Of a stretch of 64,000 nt of DNA, positions 9,815-20,720 are shown piece after piece (positions within the stretch are counted from its first letter, which is position 1; each line of letters begins with the position of its first letter). The notes beneath the pieces are model-generated. The model saw nothing but the letters and a program-made list of their open reading frames with translations, was not told where the DNA came from and did no database searches. Made by a program: the position numbers and the translations under genes. The stretch is from Pyropia yezoensis (taxonomy: Eukaryota; Rhodophyta; Bangiophyceae; Bangiales; Bangiaceae): the NCBI GenBank assembly GCA_009829735.1, contig CM020618.1, forward strand, positions 831,196 through 895,195, given 5' to 3'.

Positions 9815-10382
9815 AGTGCGCACGAACCTGTAGATCATCATCTCGGAGGTCCAGGGCGTGGCCGGCAGCACCAACTTGGGGTAGACCGTGAGTAGGGTGG
9901 TGTGAGGAGCCACCCACACTTGGGCAGCCCTCAACGTACTCGTGATGGTGTCAGCGACCCGTGCCAGCCAATAGGGCGACAGGGTGCGGGGAAGAGGATG
10001 GAGGTGGTGACGGTGGTGGGTCTGGGGAAGAGGACGGCGCGACGTCGGTGGTGATCGAGAGTGTTCAAAGGGTGAGGGTCGTCTTTGGTCTGTGTCTTTG
10101 GTTGCCCTTCCGGTCTCCCCCGGTGGCGCCGACACTCACGCACTATATACTCGCGTCGGGGCACCCGAGGCGCCCCAAAGCATGCGTTTCCCCGTCGCTC
10201 CACCGGTAGGCACAAAACGGCCCAAAAACAAAGCATGGCTCTCAGAACAAAGCATGGGCGGGCGTGGCGCACTAAAGGAGTGCAGCCCCAGTTTGCCCCA
10301 AACGAAGGGGTCCGGCGTGCGGCGCCTAGGGCGCCGCCCCAGCCGGCTCCAGACGCCAGTCGGCCCGAAGGTCCGAGAGGCG
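9815..10382. other. Unassigned spacer between families B and C
   Basis: No gene is recognised. It contains a purine-rich GGTGG/GAGGA stretch (about 9990-10060) and a TATATA at 10142-10149. Nothing supports a coding call. Confidence 0.4.
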
Positions 10383-10745
10383 TGTAAGCACGATTCGATC
10401 GAGTCGGCCGAATCGGCCAGCCGGCTAGCCAGTCACATCGCTGCAATGCTGCAGCGAGGACATTTTAACGGACTCGCCAGCTGTGGCAGATGTGGCTCGT
10501 CATGGTGCTGACGGTGGCGCCTTTCGACAGGCCATGATGGGCTGTCGATGGCGCTGTCGTGCGGCCGCAGACACCGTGAGACAGCGGCTGACTCATCTTG
10601 CGTCTGGAAGGTACACCGCGTCATGCCCCACAATACAAGGAGTTGATCCATGTTGCCAGGAGTTGATTCGGCAGGATCTGTAAGGAGAGGTCCCAGATAT
10701 TATCCCTTAAGTATTAGGCATGGGATTAGGGGGGAAATCTTTACA
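10383..10745 (-). repeat. Candidate 3' LTR of chromovirus C
   Basis: The right end is firm: on the minus strand the pol stop codon TAA is followed by GGGGGGAGG (polypurine tract) and then TGTAAAG, a typical LTR start. The left end at 10383 (TGTAAGC on plus, i.e. ...GCTTACA on minus) gives TGTAA/TTACA ends and a length of 363 bp. An alternative end at 10679 would give an implausible 67 bp. The partner LTR is not in the window. Confidence 0.5.
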
Positions 10746-10754
10746 CCTCCCCCC

Positions 10755-12943
10755 TTAGGATGTGCGTCGAAGGAAGGCGTCGAGAACCTCAGGTGCGTTG
10801 TCGAGGTCTTGCGTGGTTAGCCAGGTATTCTCACTGACATCGCAGCCTTTCCACTTGACCAGGTACTGCAGTCGTCCACGGCGTTTTCGTGACCGAATAA
10901 TGGAGTCCACTTCGTACTCAACCGATCCGTCCGGAAATGCTACCGGAGCTGGAGCGGGAGGAAGTCGACCATACGGATCAGCGTTGTACGGCTTGAGTAG
11001 ACTGGCGTGAAAGGCGTTGTGCACCTTTCGATCAAGGACTGCTTGAGGCAGATCCAGACGGAACGTAACATCATTGATGTTTTCAGTGACTCGGTATGGT
11101 CCCGAAAACTTGGGCATCAACTTGCGAGCGCCCTGGAAGGCGTCCGGCATAAGGTTCTTGGTGCTCAGGAGCACGAGGTCGTCGACAGCGATCGTACATG
11201 GTCGGCGTCGACGGTTAGCGTACGCCGAGCGCGTCTCATTGGCCTTCTTGATAGCGGTATTGGCAGTCTCCTGAGCTTTTTTCAGACTGCTTAGCCAATC
11301 TGAGACTGCTGGTAGTTTCGATTCCTTGCTCTCGACGATGTCGACAGGTACTGTCCTTGGTTCAAAGCCGTAGTTCAGGAAGAATGGGGAGTACGTCGTG
11401 ACCGCATTGGGTGACCGGTTGTAAGCTACTTCTGCAGCAACAAGGAAGAGGTCCCAATCACCCTGATGATGGTTCACGAAGTTTCGCAGGACTTCTTCAA
11501 TCTTCTTGTTCATGATCTCGGCTTGTCCGTCCGTCTGGGGATGATAGGCTGAAGATGCCTTGATCTTGACCTTGAGAATTTTGGTGAGCGACTGCCAGAA
11601 GTTGGAGAAGAAGATACGGTCTCGGTCGCAGACGACGTCGGATGGTAGACCGTGATGACGGTAGACGTGATCATGGTAGAGTTGCGCTACGACTGGTGCA
11701 GTACAGTCGGGTTTCATTGGTGCTAGTCGAATCATCTTCGACAGTCTGTCCACAATGACGTAAATGCCATTGTGGCCCCTTTGGGTCAGTGGAAGAGGGG
11801 TGATAAAGTCCATGGAGACACTTGCCCATCGTTGGTTCGGTGGATCTAGTGGTTTGAGGTGACCCAGAGGTGAATGGGTGCCAGCTTTGTTCCGCTGGCA
11901 CAAATCACATGATTGTACGTATCTTTGGATGTCCTTTCGTATTGTCTTCCAGTAGTATTTGGAAGCAGTAGCGTTGGTGGTTTTCTTAACTCCCATATGT
12001 CCTTGGCTTGGGATGTCGTGGTAGTCATGGAGTAGTCTTTGGCGTAGAGTACCAACGGGGATGCACGTACGGTCACCTCGTTTCAAAACAACCTCATGTG
12101 AAGCCGGTAGGGAGATACCGGGTCTTTGACTAGGTCGGCAAACTCGGGATCCGCGTTGTACTCTTGGTCTAGGGTGGCAAGGTCTTGATCACTTTGGCTT
12201 ATGGTCATGAGGTTGTTGATTTCAGTTTTCTTGGGTAGGCTTTCGATGGTCTTGGTTAGCACGCGACTAAGGAGATCTTGATTGGGAGCGTGCTTATCGG
12301 GGGCGTCTTGTGGTTGCCTTGAAAGAGCATCAGCTACGGGTTGGAAGTGCCCTTGATGGGGATGATCTTGAAATCGAATTGCTCCAACAGCTCTAGCCAC
12401 TTGACTTGGCGGTCGTTGAGCTTCTCTTGGGTTTTCAAGTACCTTAGGGACTCATGGTCGGTGTGCACCTCGAACGACCTTCCATGGAGGTAGCAGCGCC
12501 AGTGTCGAATGGCTTGTACAACTGCGAGCAGTTCGCGCTCACGGATACTGTAGCGCTGTTCGTGGATGTTCAGCGTCAATGAGAAGTAGGCCACTGGGCG
12601 TCGTCCTTTTCCGTCATCTTGTTCAAGGACAGCGCCAACAGCATACCCACTGGCATCTGTGGAGACGAAGATTGGGTACCTCTTGTCGAATGGCCTCAGT
12701 ACTGGTGCACTTGTCGTCAGGGTTTGTAGTTGCTCAAAAGCCTTCTGGGCGTCAGAGTTCCATTCGAAGTCGACGTTTCCAGTAAGCCTTGTGAGGGGTG
12801 CAGCCACGGATGCCCCATAAATAAATCGACGATAGAAGTTGACCATGCCGAGGAAAGATTGCACATCTTTTTTGCTCTGTGGCGTTGCCCATGATCGAAT
12901 GGCTTGGACCTTGTAGTCCTCCATAGAGAAGCCTTCGTTGGAA
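10755..12943 (-). pseudogene. pol: Chromovirus pol: RT end, RNase H, integrase, chromodomain (frameshifted, truncated by gap)
   Basis: Domains in order on the minus strand: the end of reverse transcriptase (FLGMVNFYRRFI near 12850), RNase H (FVSTDASGYAVGAVLEQ, RERELLAVVQA, VHTDHESLRYL), then integrase with HX7H/CDLC zinc residues and a complete DDE set (D in SMDFITP, D in VCDRDRIFF, E in DGQAEIMNKKIEE). A C-terminal chromodomain follows (YLVKWKGCDVSENTW, about 10780-10900). Chromodomains of this type direct chromoviruses to heterochromatin. Two frame breaks, near 12086 and 12340, separate the parts; each flank is in perfect register with the family, so they may be recent or artefactual. The rest of RT, protease and gag are lost in the gap at 12944. 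The stop codon abuts the polypurine tract, leaving no 3' spacer. Confidence 0.88.
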
Positions 12944-13443
12944 NNNNNNNNNNNNNNNNNNNNNNNNNNNNNNNNNNNNNNNNNNNNNNNNNNNNNNNNN
13001 NNNNNNNNNNNNNNNNNNNNNNNNNNNNNNNNNNNNNNNNNNNNNNNNNNNNNNNNNNNNNNNNNNNNNNNNNNNNNNNNNNNNNNNNNNNNNNNNNNNN
13101 NNNNNNNNNNNNNNNNNNNNNNNNNNNNNNNNNNNNNNNNNNNNNNNNNNNNNNNNNNNNNNNNNNNNNNNNNNNNNNNNNNNNNNNNNNNNNNNNNNNN
13201 NNNNNNNNNNNNNNNNNNNNNNNNNNNNNNNNNNNNNNNNNNNNNNNNNNNNNNNNNNNNNNNNNNNNNNNNNNNNNNNNNNNNNNNNNNNNNNNNNNNN
13301 NNNNNNNNNNNNNNNNNNNNNNNNNNNNNNNNNNNNNNNNNNNNNNNNNNNNNNNNNNNNNNNNNNNNNNNNNNNNNNNNNNNNNNNNNNNNNNNNNNNN
13401 NNNNNNNNNNNNNNNNNNNNNNNNNNNNNNNNNNNNNNNNNNN
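12944..13443. other. Assembly gap (500 N)
   Basis: Exactly 500 N, a placeholder length. The left side is chromovirus C and the right side is family A pol, so adjacency across it is not established. Confidence 0.99.
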
Positions 13444-15474
13444 CGGGTCGTGCGCCTGGTACCAGGTCTATACGATGTTGGGTTGCCCCAATGGTCCCCA
13501 AGGCCCCGCCTGCCCACATAACGTCATGCTTTCTTAGCATCCGTCGTACCCCTTCGGCTACCGAAGGGGAAGGTGGTCGAGGTCAGCCTCGCCAGTGCCT
13601 CCAAGGCCTCTTGGTCCTTTGGCGGCAGGTCCGCCGGAGCCGCCGATGGGTTAGGCTTCCCGTCATCGGGTTGCTGTTGCTCGTGGTCTCGGCGACCGCC
13701 AGTACTTCAAGTGGTTCCACTTGACCTTCCTTATCAGGGGTAAGGATATCTCCTTCGTAGAGTTCGGCAATCCCGAGGATAGTTCCCTTCGGGAGGGTGA
13801 CTGCCTTACGGCGATAGTTCGCCATCACTAGGAGGGACGACCCTCCTGCTGGGAGGTCTATGAGACCGTTGGCCATGGTCAACCCATGGCGCTTGTACGT
13901 CCGTAGGTTGGACTGGACTCTGCAGATGCCTGCGAGGTCGCAGTTAACCGGGAGGACTGTCTCTGACAACGGCTCAAAGCGAGTTCGCTTGGCCAATCGA
14001 AGTGTCTTCGCTCGACGCTTGCGTACACCTCAGCCACGTTAACGTGGCTTCCTTGTAGCGTCAGGTCCCTGACGATAGCCGTGTGTCCTCGCTTCGTCCC
14101 GTCGGCTTCTTGAAGCTCGACGGTCCTCCGGCCTGGCCGGATTGCATCAACGTGAACGTTGATGAAGGTGCACCCCAGTATGCAGGGCACCGATAGCGTT
14201 TCACATACCAGGAAGTCAACTTCCGTGGTGAGATCCCCGATGGTAACCTGCAGCGACATCGCTGCGGTCGTACGAATGAGTCGACCATTCGCGTCCTTGA
14301 TGGTGGGTCCCCGAGTCACTCTGACTCGTGGAAGCCACTTGTCCGGGAGGGTATCCTTCCGGATAAGGTTGGGTCCAGCCCCTGTATCCAGTACAGGGTA
14401 GTACGATCGTGTCGACTGGGGGTCAACCCCCAGTGTGGCTGATACCTTGAAGTTCTCCAAGGTAAACAACACATGTCCTACACCGATATCCGGTGTAGCT
14501 CGGGCATCCTGAACAGGGCCCTTGTCTGGTTCAACGTGACGGGGGCTTCCCGTCCTCTCCTCCCAACCTTGGAGGTTGGTCATCAATCCCCTGACGCCGT
14601 GTCGTCGGGGCCGGAAGGTGTACCCGGGGGTTGATGCGGCGTCGGCTCAACCGCGCTCTCCGTGGGGCTTTCCCCGCGGTACTCCGGGGTGGCTTGCTTG
14701 GGTAACCCCAGCGCCCCCCGGTCATCCTTCCTCTACTCGTTTCCCGCCCTTCGTAGGGTGCTGTCCGCCGGGACATCCGGCTGAGGAGGTGCCCCCTCGA
14801 CGCCAGTACTCCCCCTGGAGCTGGCTGCCTACCCGGTGCGGGTCCGGGTGCTCGGGCGGATACCCCCGGTGGATGCCTTGCGTTGCGCCGCTGCCCGCCG
14901 GGACTCCTCGGGATGAGTGGGCAGGAAGACACCCAGTGCTGGGGATCCCCACACAACATACACCCGGACGTGCCGGTCCCCCCTTGAGTTCGCATCGGGG
15001 TAGCCCCGTAGCTACGGTTGCCTCCCTCGGGCGCCCGAGTGCCTGCTCCCTGGTAGGCCTTGGGTCCTTGGTCAACCGGAACATGGACTCCCCCAACCGG
15101 TTGGGTCGGCCCGCAATCTGCAGAGGTGCCTCCGTGCGCACCGCTCATGTTGGCAAGGGTTGGTGAGGGTTACCCGTCACCGGGAGTACCCCGTAGTCCG
15201 CACATACGGGACGCGCCGTCCCGTTCCTTCGTTGACCTGGAACTGGGTTCCAGCCGGGGCGATGTACGCTACCGTACCATGTTCATCAATCACCGGCGTC
15301 GCCGGTAGCAACAGGTGGCCCTGTTGGTCGACTAGAGGGTCATCCTCACCAATAGGGGTATGTTTGGTCGCCACCAGTACTGGTGCGGCCTTACGTTCCA
15401 CCTTCTCTTGCCTCGGTACCGGGGTAAGACTGGGCTTGCCTCCCTCACCCTTGGGCTTCGGGGCCAAGGCACAC
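13444..15474 (-). pseudogene. pol: Family A protease and nucleocapsid region (left flank of nested insertion)
   Basis: Minus strand: this is the part of a family A element downstream of the CACAC insertion point. It begins at 15474 with the codons following HPEC (ALAPKPKGEGG), then the zinc knuckle (about 14920-14960), a retropepsin-like protease with LDTGAGPN (about 14372-14390) and ILGCTFI, and reaches the start of reverse transcriptase (GTIGATQHRIDLVPGARP) at the gap. The frame is broken several times (near 15180, 14750, 14560, 14000), mostly in G or C runs. It is the host half into which the complete element at 15475-26352 inserted; the matching gag half reappears at 26353. Confidence 0.82.
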
Positions 15475-15837
15475 TGTAGCACAATAGGGATCCGTCGCGC
15501 GTCCACTCTCAGGGAACACTCACCAAGGGGGATCGGCACCAACGTCACCGGGAGGCCAAGGTTGCTGTCCTTGGAGCGCAAGCCACGGGACCAAGATGGG
15601 AGCCCAAATGGGAGGGGTTTGTTGTTCTACCTTGGCCGGCGGTGGATTCGCCACCGGCCCCCTCGTTATAAACCCTCGGAGACACTACTAACTACCCTCC
15701 ACCCCAAGATGCAAGTCCCTCTGGTCATACGTAACTTATAGATACCGTGACCAGTACGGACTCTCAAATTGAAAGTTAAGGATTAGAAGTAGCCCCCCTA
15801 ATATTAGGGTCACAATACGGACAACCATATTGCTACA
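15475..15837 (-). repeat. 3' LTR of the nested family A element
   Basis: 363 bp, TGTAGCA...TGCTACA. It is preceded on the minus strand by a polypurine tract at 15838-15850. The palindromic TATA core at 15666-15672 could also fire on the plus strand, toward the antisense frames at 16.4-18.9 kb. Confidence 0.93.
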
Positions 15838-15850
15838 TATCCCCCCCTTA
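15838..15850 (-). other. Polypurine tract of family A
   Basis: Minus strand TAAGGGGGGGATA directly before the LTR start TGTAGC. This is the expected primer for plus-strand DNA synthesis. The tandem gag units at 2723 and 4751 lack an equivalent. Confidence 0.75.
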
Positions 15851-16430
15851 GATTCGGCCCGTCCTCGGGTCGAGTTGCATTCGGGTTACCGAATGTAAGT
15901 GGGTCGCGTGACTGTTTACCCGTCGGGTGGGGCTTTGCGCCCCGTCGCGACAGACACCCCTTTTCGAGGTTGTCCGAGGGGGGTGCCCCCCTTTGTGTGG
16001 TACACACACGATCCGTTTTCCGGACCGTTAATTTCCCGATGCGGGTTTTTGTTCACGACCCCCCTTTCCGAGGGGTGGTGCAAGCGGATCCGCCACCAGG
16101 TGCCTGGTGGTAAAGGGGCCCCTCTCGTGTGGACGATTGAGTGGGGGGCGGGGGCTGCCCGCGTTGCGTGGGGGCGGTTGGGGGTGACCCCCCTTTGCTT
16201 ACCCCGTGTGTGGGGGTGGCCCCGTCCCGCCCAGGTGCCTGGGTGGAGCGCGGTCGTAGCCCCGTGGGGCGCGGGTCGACCCGCGTGCCTGCGGCGCTTC
16301 TCGTGGCCGTTTGTGGTCATAAGCGCGGGTGTCCCCGCTTCCCTGGCTCGTCCCGGTTATCCCACCGTACCGGGTTGTAGCCGTCGACGGCTTGTGGGCG
16401 CGGGGGACTCCGCACCCGTTATCATGTCCT
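15851..16430. other. Spacer between 3' LTR and antisense frames
   Basis: GC-rich non-coding-looking stretch with several CCCC/GGGG blocks. If the antisense frames are transcribed, their leader would lie here. No motif beyond this is supported. Confidence 0.4.
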
Positions 16431-16437
16431 ACCCCAG

Positions 16438-18945
16438 GTGCTTGAAGAGGAGGACGACCTCCTGATCGGGGAGGAGATGGAGGACGACGCGCCTGTCGGT
16501 CCCGACGCCGCGCGTTACGGGGTGAGCTCGTCTGACGACGACGGGCCTGCGGTGTCCGTCCGTCTGTCGGCCGGAGGACTGTCGTCCGTGTGCAGCGGCA
16601 CGACGGTGCCGTCGGCCGGCGGTCAACCCGGCGGTCAACCGCGCGTGGCGGCTTCTACCCCCTCTCTGCCGGCTGCCCGGATGGAGCCTGGTGCCGGTGC
16701 CGGCTCACCGCAGGTACCTCAAGATGGTCCGCCTGCGGCGGAGGTCTGGCGACCCGCAGCCGACTCCGGCTGGTCAAGGTGGTCCGGGGTGTCCGGGCGG
16801 TGACTCCTCGAGGCGGTCCCGACGTTGACGCGGTGGTGGTGGCGGTGCGACACCCGGTGCGGGTGGGTCAAGACGGTGCGGGTGTCCGCACGGCCGGGGC
16901 TCCGCTCCGGAGGCTGTCCAAGTGCCTTCCACTTCCGAGGCGGGGGGCTACGCCGACGGGGTGGTGCCGGCGGCCGGTACCATACCTGCGGTGCCGCGGG
17001 TGTCGAGCGGTCAAGACGCTCCTTCTCCCATGGCGGTTGACACCGGGAGTTACTCCGGGCGGGCGCCCGCCCTTCTTCTTCCTCCTCGGCCTCGGTCCAT
17101 CTCCGACGTCGGCCCCTCTGCCGGTGGTGTGTCCCCCGGCGCCCCCCGATTCTTCCTGGTCCTGCCCGGGTTGCCCCCGTTGGGTGGCGGCGTCGCCGTG
17201 GCGGCGGGTCAACCCGCCATGTCGGTGTCCGACTTGGTGGCTCGGGTTCGAGGCCTCACGGATGCAAGAGTCGATGAAGTCCGATGGGCGTATGCGGGTG
17301 GACTTCCACCTGGTGCCTCCCCGTGGAGAATCCTCCCGGCGCGGCAAGGTGGACCCTGTGCTGGGAGCGGGAGTTGGTGCGGCTGGTCAACCAGCCGAAC
17401 GCGGTCGCGGGTGGAACACCATTGGATCCTGAGTCAGCCGGACGACCGGCATGCGCAGCTCTGGCGCACCCCGGGTGGGACGGGGTGAGGTCTACCTCGA
17501 CCCCAACTTCGGGGTCTGCGACTTGATTGCCCCCGCGTTGCCGCGGGAGATTGACTACCCGGCTAGTGCTCGGGGGGATTGCGGCGGCCGGCGGAGCCGG
17601 TTGCGTTTGGGGAGACGGTGAGCCGTACCGGTCGGTATCCCGACTTTGACTACTACCCGGGGGTACCCCCGTATCTGTCGTTGACGGCTCCCTACCCGCC
17701 CATGGCGGGGTTGAAGTCGGCGTCGAGGTGGCGACGTAACCATGGTGTCATGGCTGATGCGTTCCGCACGGATATAACGTGTGCGTTTGCAGACCGGCAA
17801 CGGTCGTGCTCCGGTATACACTCCCGTGCGCCCGCCGCTATGGCAGGAGGGGGTGGGAACCCGCCCCTGCTTTCCGGTTTGACACCGGCTCCTGCCTTCG
17901 CTACTTCGGGAGTGTGTTGGCCTCGCGACCGGTCCACCCGTTGCAGGGTACCTTCACCCTTGAGGTTACCCTCGGGCAGGCGTCCTCCTTCTTGCTGTCC
18001 GTCCGCCGGCAGGGTCGTCTGTTTCATCTTCCGACGGGTTGTCCGTCGGCACATCGCGCAGTTGGGCGTGGACCTGATAGCTGCCAAGACCGGGTTGGCC
18101 CGGGAGTTCGAAGCCCTGCTGGCTGTCACGATGCCGTGAACTGGGCTGGGGGTGTTGGCCCTTCCCCCGTACCGGGACCCGCAGGCTGGGGCTTCCCCCT
18201 TGCCTCGTCACTCGTTGCGTGTCCGGCGTACTCAGCCCGGGTGAGCCTAGTTGCCATGGTGGGCGTCCACCGAGGCCGTTCCTGACCTGGGTATTCCCAT
18301 GGTTATCCATGACCCTCTTCAGGTCCTTGCTCCGTGGTTCGGTAACCCGATGCCCGGCGGCGGTTGGCCGTCGTCCCCGAGAGTGGGGCTCTGTGGGTGG
18401 GGAGCGTGAGGTGTCCCGTCGTCGGGCGGGAGTACCGCCGTGGTTACGGTGGAGCCCCTTCGATAGGGTCCTACCGGGCCTCGTGTCAGGTGCCACCGGC
18501 TCCGGTGGTAGCCGTGTCGGCTCCTGTGGCTCCTCTGGCTGCGCCAGTGTCACCTCCCGCCCCTGTCCTACATGACGGGGGTCCCCGTCTCTGGTATGAG
18601 GGCGTTGACGCCCTTGTTACCCGCGCAATGCGTGGGGGTCTCTCTGTTAGCTGGGGGGATATCCCCCCAGGTGCTGGGCTGGTTGGGTCAGCGCGTTGCT
18701 TCGGTGGCGTGCTGGACCGCCTCCAGAAAGCTCTGGAGGACGTGGAGGCTGGCCGCAGCACCCTCGTCCAGCTATGCACCGAGGTAACTCGGGTGGTCGA
18801 CCGTCGTGACGTTGCCGACCGGTGGAGCACGGAGGTCTACGCGCTTACGCGTGAGTGGCCTCCCTCGGCAGTGGGTCTACCCACTGAGGAGTGCTATTGT
18901 TTGTGCGGGAGAGGGCCTCGGCAACCCCTTATGGTAGCCGGGTAG
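16438..18945 (+). pseudogene. Degraded antisense gene in the 3' region of family A (unknown function)
   Basis: Between integrase and the 3' LTR the plus strand, opposite to gag-pol, carries a chain of open segments in shifting frames: an acidic start (LEEEDDLLIGEEMEDD, 16441-16490), a proline/serine-rich part to about 17280, a segment with LVRLVNQPNAVAGGTPLDP near 17370, a Tyr/Pro-rich part (FDYYPGVPPYLSL, 17645-17685), and a 193-codon frame 18364-18945 ending in a helical stretch (DRLQKALEDVEAGRS). Composition is protein-like and the last frame looks genuine. No domain was recognised, and there is no zinc knuckle or RT motif. Known: some LTR elements carry antisense genes near the 3' LTR. 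Inference: an accessory antisense gene or captured host gene, now frameshifted. It could be chance frames in GC-rich DNA. Confidence 0.4.
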
Positions 18946-19204
18946 TAGTGAGTATAAACTCATCCCTTGGGGGGCCATTGCTTGCCTCTGTTTTGCTGCC
19001 CTGGGGAAGTACCCCTTCTGGCTCAGTGGTGCCTTGCCTCCCGTCCAACTTCTTCCGGTAGGTTCATGCTTGGGGAGGGTCATCCTCCCTCACTTGGTGT
19101 CTTGGCTTGGGGAGGTCATCCTCCCCGTGTAAGCTCCGCCTAGTTACTTCGATATTATCGGAGTTAGCCTTTACCTTTAAGTTAATTATTAAGGTTCAGG
19201 TTTT
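18946..19204. other. Spacer between convergent antisense frames and pol
   Basis: AT-richer than its surroundings, with GGGGAGGxTCATCCTCC repeated at about 19073-19090 and 19109-19126. It probably holds 3' ends for both strands. Confidence 0.4.
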
Positions 19205-19294
19205 ACTTAGTTACCTAAGCTTAGCTCTACTTAGTTACCTAAGCTTGGTTCGACTTGGAAACCTAAGTCTGATTTGACTTAGAAACCTAAGTCT
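19205..19294. repeat. Four 24-bp repeats with palindromic cores
   Basis: ACTTAG-TTAC-CTAAG units start at 19205, 19229, 19253 and 19277, exactly 24 bp apart. Each contains a CTTAG/CTAAG inverted core with a 4-base centre (the third unit is CTTGG). They lie between the end of pol on the minus strand (about 19314) and the end of the antisense frame on the plus strand (18945), so they sit in a convergent intergenic gap. Confidence 0.85.
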
Positions 19295-19313
19295 GCCGTA
19301 ACCATGTCACACC

Positions 19314-20720
19314 CTACTTAGTAGGTATAAGCCTCACCCCCCCAACAGCCGAAGTCGGTGTCGGTTGGGTTGTTACAGTAGGCGTCGTCGCCTCATGTAA
19401 GGCATGAGTAGTTGGCGGGGTATATTCGCCGCCTGTTCCCAGGTGGGTGAGTCGTATCCGACCCACATAACCTTGACGTACCAGGGTCCTGGTAGGTCCG
19501 GGTCGGTGTGATCCGACCACGCTCTCTACTTGGTATGGAATCCCATCCGGTCCCACCGGGTCATCCGACCGGTGGGTTGTAAGAGCTTCATGTAGCAACC
19601 CCAGCCGGTACCGGCTGAGGCTGTTCCGGCTTCGGAGCAGGTGTGACATCATTCATGACTGATGCGTTGATCTCCGTATCGGAGTGTAGATAACAGAGTG
19701 GTCAATCTGTGGAGGATCTGGTACGGTCCCTTGACCGGTTGCATAAGCTTGTTCCCTCGGAACTTCTGGTGTCTGATATAGACCCAGTCACCTGTTACCA
19801 GGGTTGCGTTGCGCACCCGTAGTCGGGCGTCGAAGTTCTTCTTATATCGAAGTTGTGGTTCTGTCAAGGGCACCCTTGAGCTTAGGAATCATCCACGATA
19901 GCTTGGCCAACCAAGCTAGGTGGTATAGCGTTCGGCCCGGTCGGCCCTTCGGTGTATCATACCGAGTGCACCTGCCCGGGTGGCAGCGTCAGGTTACCGA
20001 CGCCCTAGTGGCATGACCCACTCCAGCGGAGCAATGTTTGTGCTCCGATGTGGCCTGGCATTGTATGCCAGGGGTGAGTACGGACAGAAGCCTGTCCCAA
20101 GTGTTCGTGTGCTCGGCCACGTAGCACTGTAGCATCTTTACGATGGTGCGGTTGAACCGCTCCACCCGCCCGTTGGACTGCGGGTGGTAGTCGGATGCCC
20201 CGACGTGGTTCAATACCGAACATGCCCAGGACCTTAGTGCAGAATGCCGACGTAAGGTTTGCCTCCCGTTATCGGAGAGGAGTTGCTTCATGACTCCGTA
20301 TGCACTGATCCCAGTGGTCAACCACTGCGTTCATGATCGTGTATGCCGTATCATTCGGGGATGGACTGCCGCTCTTGACAGCTTAGTGAAGCGGTCAGAC
20401 ATGACCAGGATGTACCTGTTCCCTTCTTCCGTTATCGAAGTGGCCCCGAGTATGTCGATAGCGACTTGCTCGTTGGGCCCATCAGGTGGGAATAGCTTTC
20501 ATGGCAGACGCGCCGCCTATGTAGACTCCATGCGGTTACGTGCGCAGGGGTGGCATCCCCGTACGTGGTCGACCACGTCGACGGGCCATTGCTGGCCAGT
20601 AGAAGAACCTTCGCATTGCTGCGAACATACGTGAACCCCCCGGGTGTCCGGCTGTAAGGGTTTCTCATGTTCTCGTTTCATGACGGCTTGCCGTAAGGAC
20701 ACGGGAACCACGACTTGATG
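19314..20720 (-). pseudogene. pol: Family A integrase and chromodomain-like tail (frameshifted)
   Basis: Minus strand: zinc-binding remnant (DVVDHVRGCHPCARNR, about 20525-20580), then the catalytic core with D in VAIDILGATS (about 20450), D in QLLSDNGRQ (about 20270) and E in HPQSNGRVERFNR (about 20165). The DDE triad is present, but the pieces lie in three frames. The C-terminal part (VTGDWVYIRHQKFRGNKL, about 19745-19800) matches the integrase SH3-like region. The last segment contains, across one more shift, PYQVESVVG and VGYDSPTWEQAANIP, resembling a chromodomain. The protein would integrate cDNA if intact; as assembled it cannot be read through. Confidence 0.78.

Noticed and set aside
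10679..10745. 67-bp LTR for chromovirus C ending at TGTAAGG
   Set aside because: Far too short to hold promoter, R and polyadenylation signals; the 363-bp alternative ending at 10383 is preferred.
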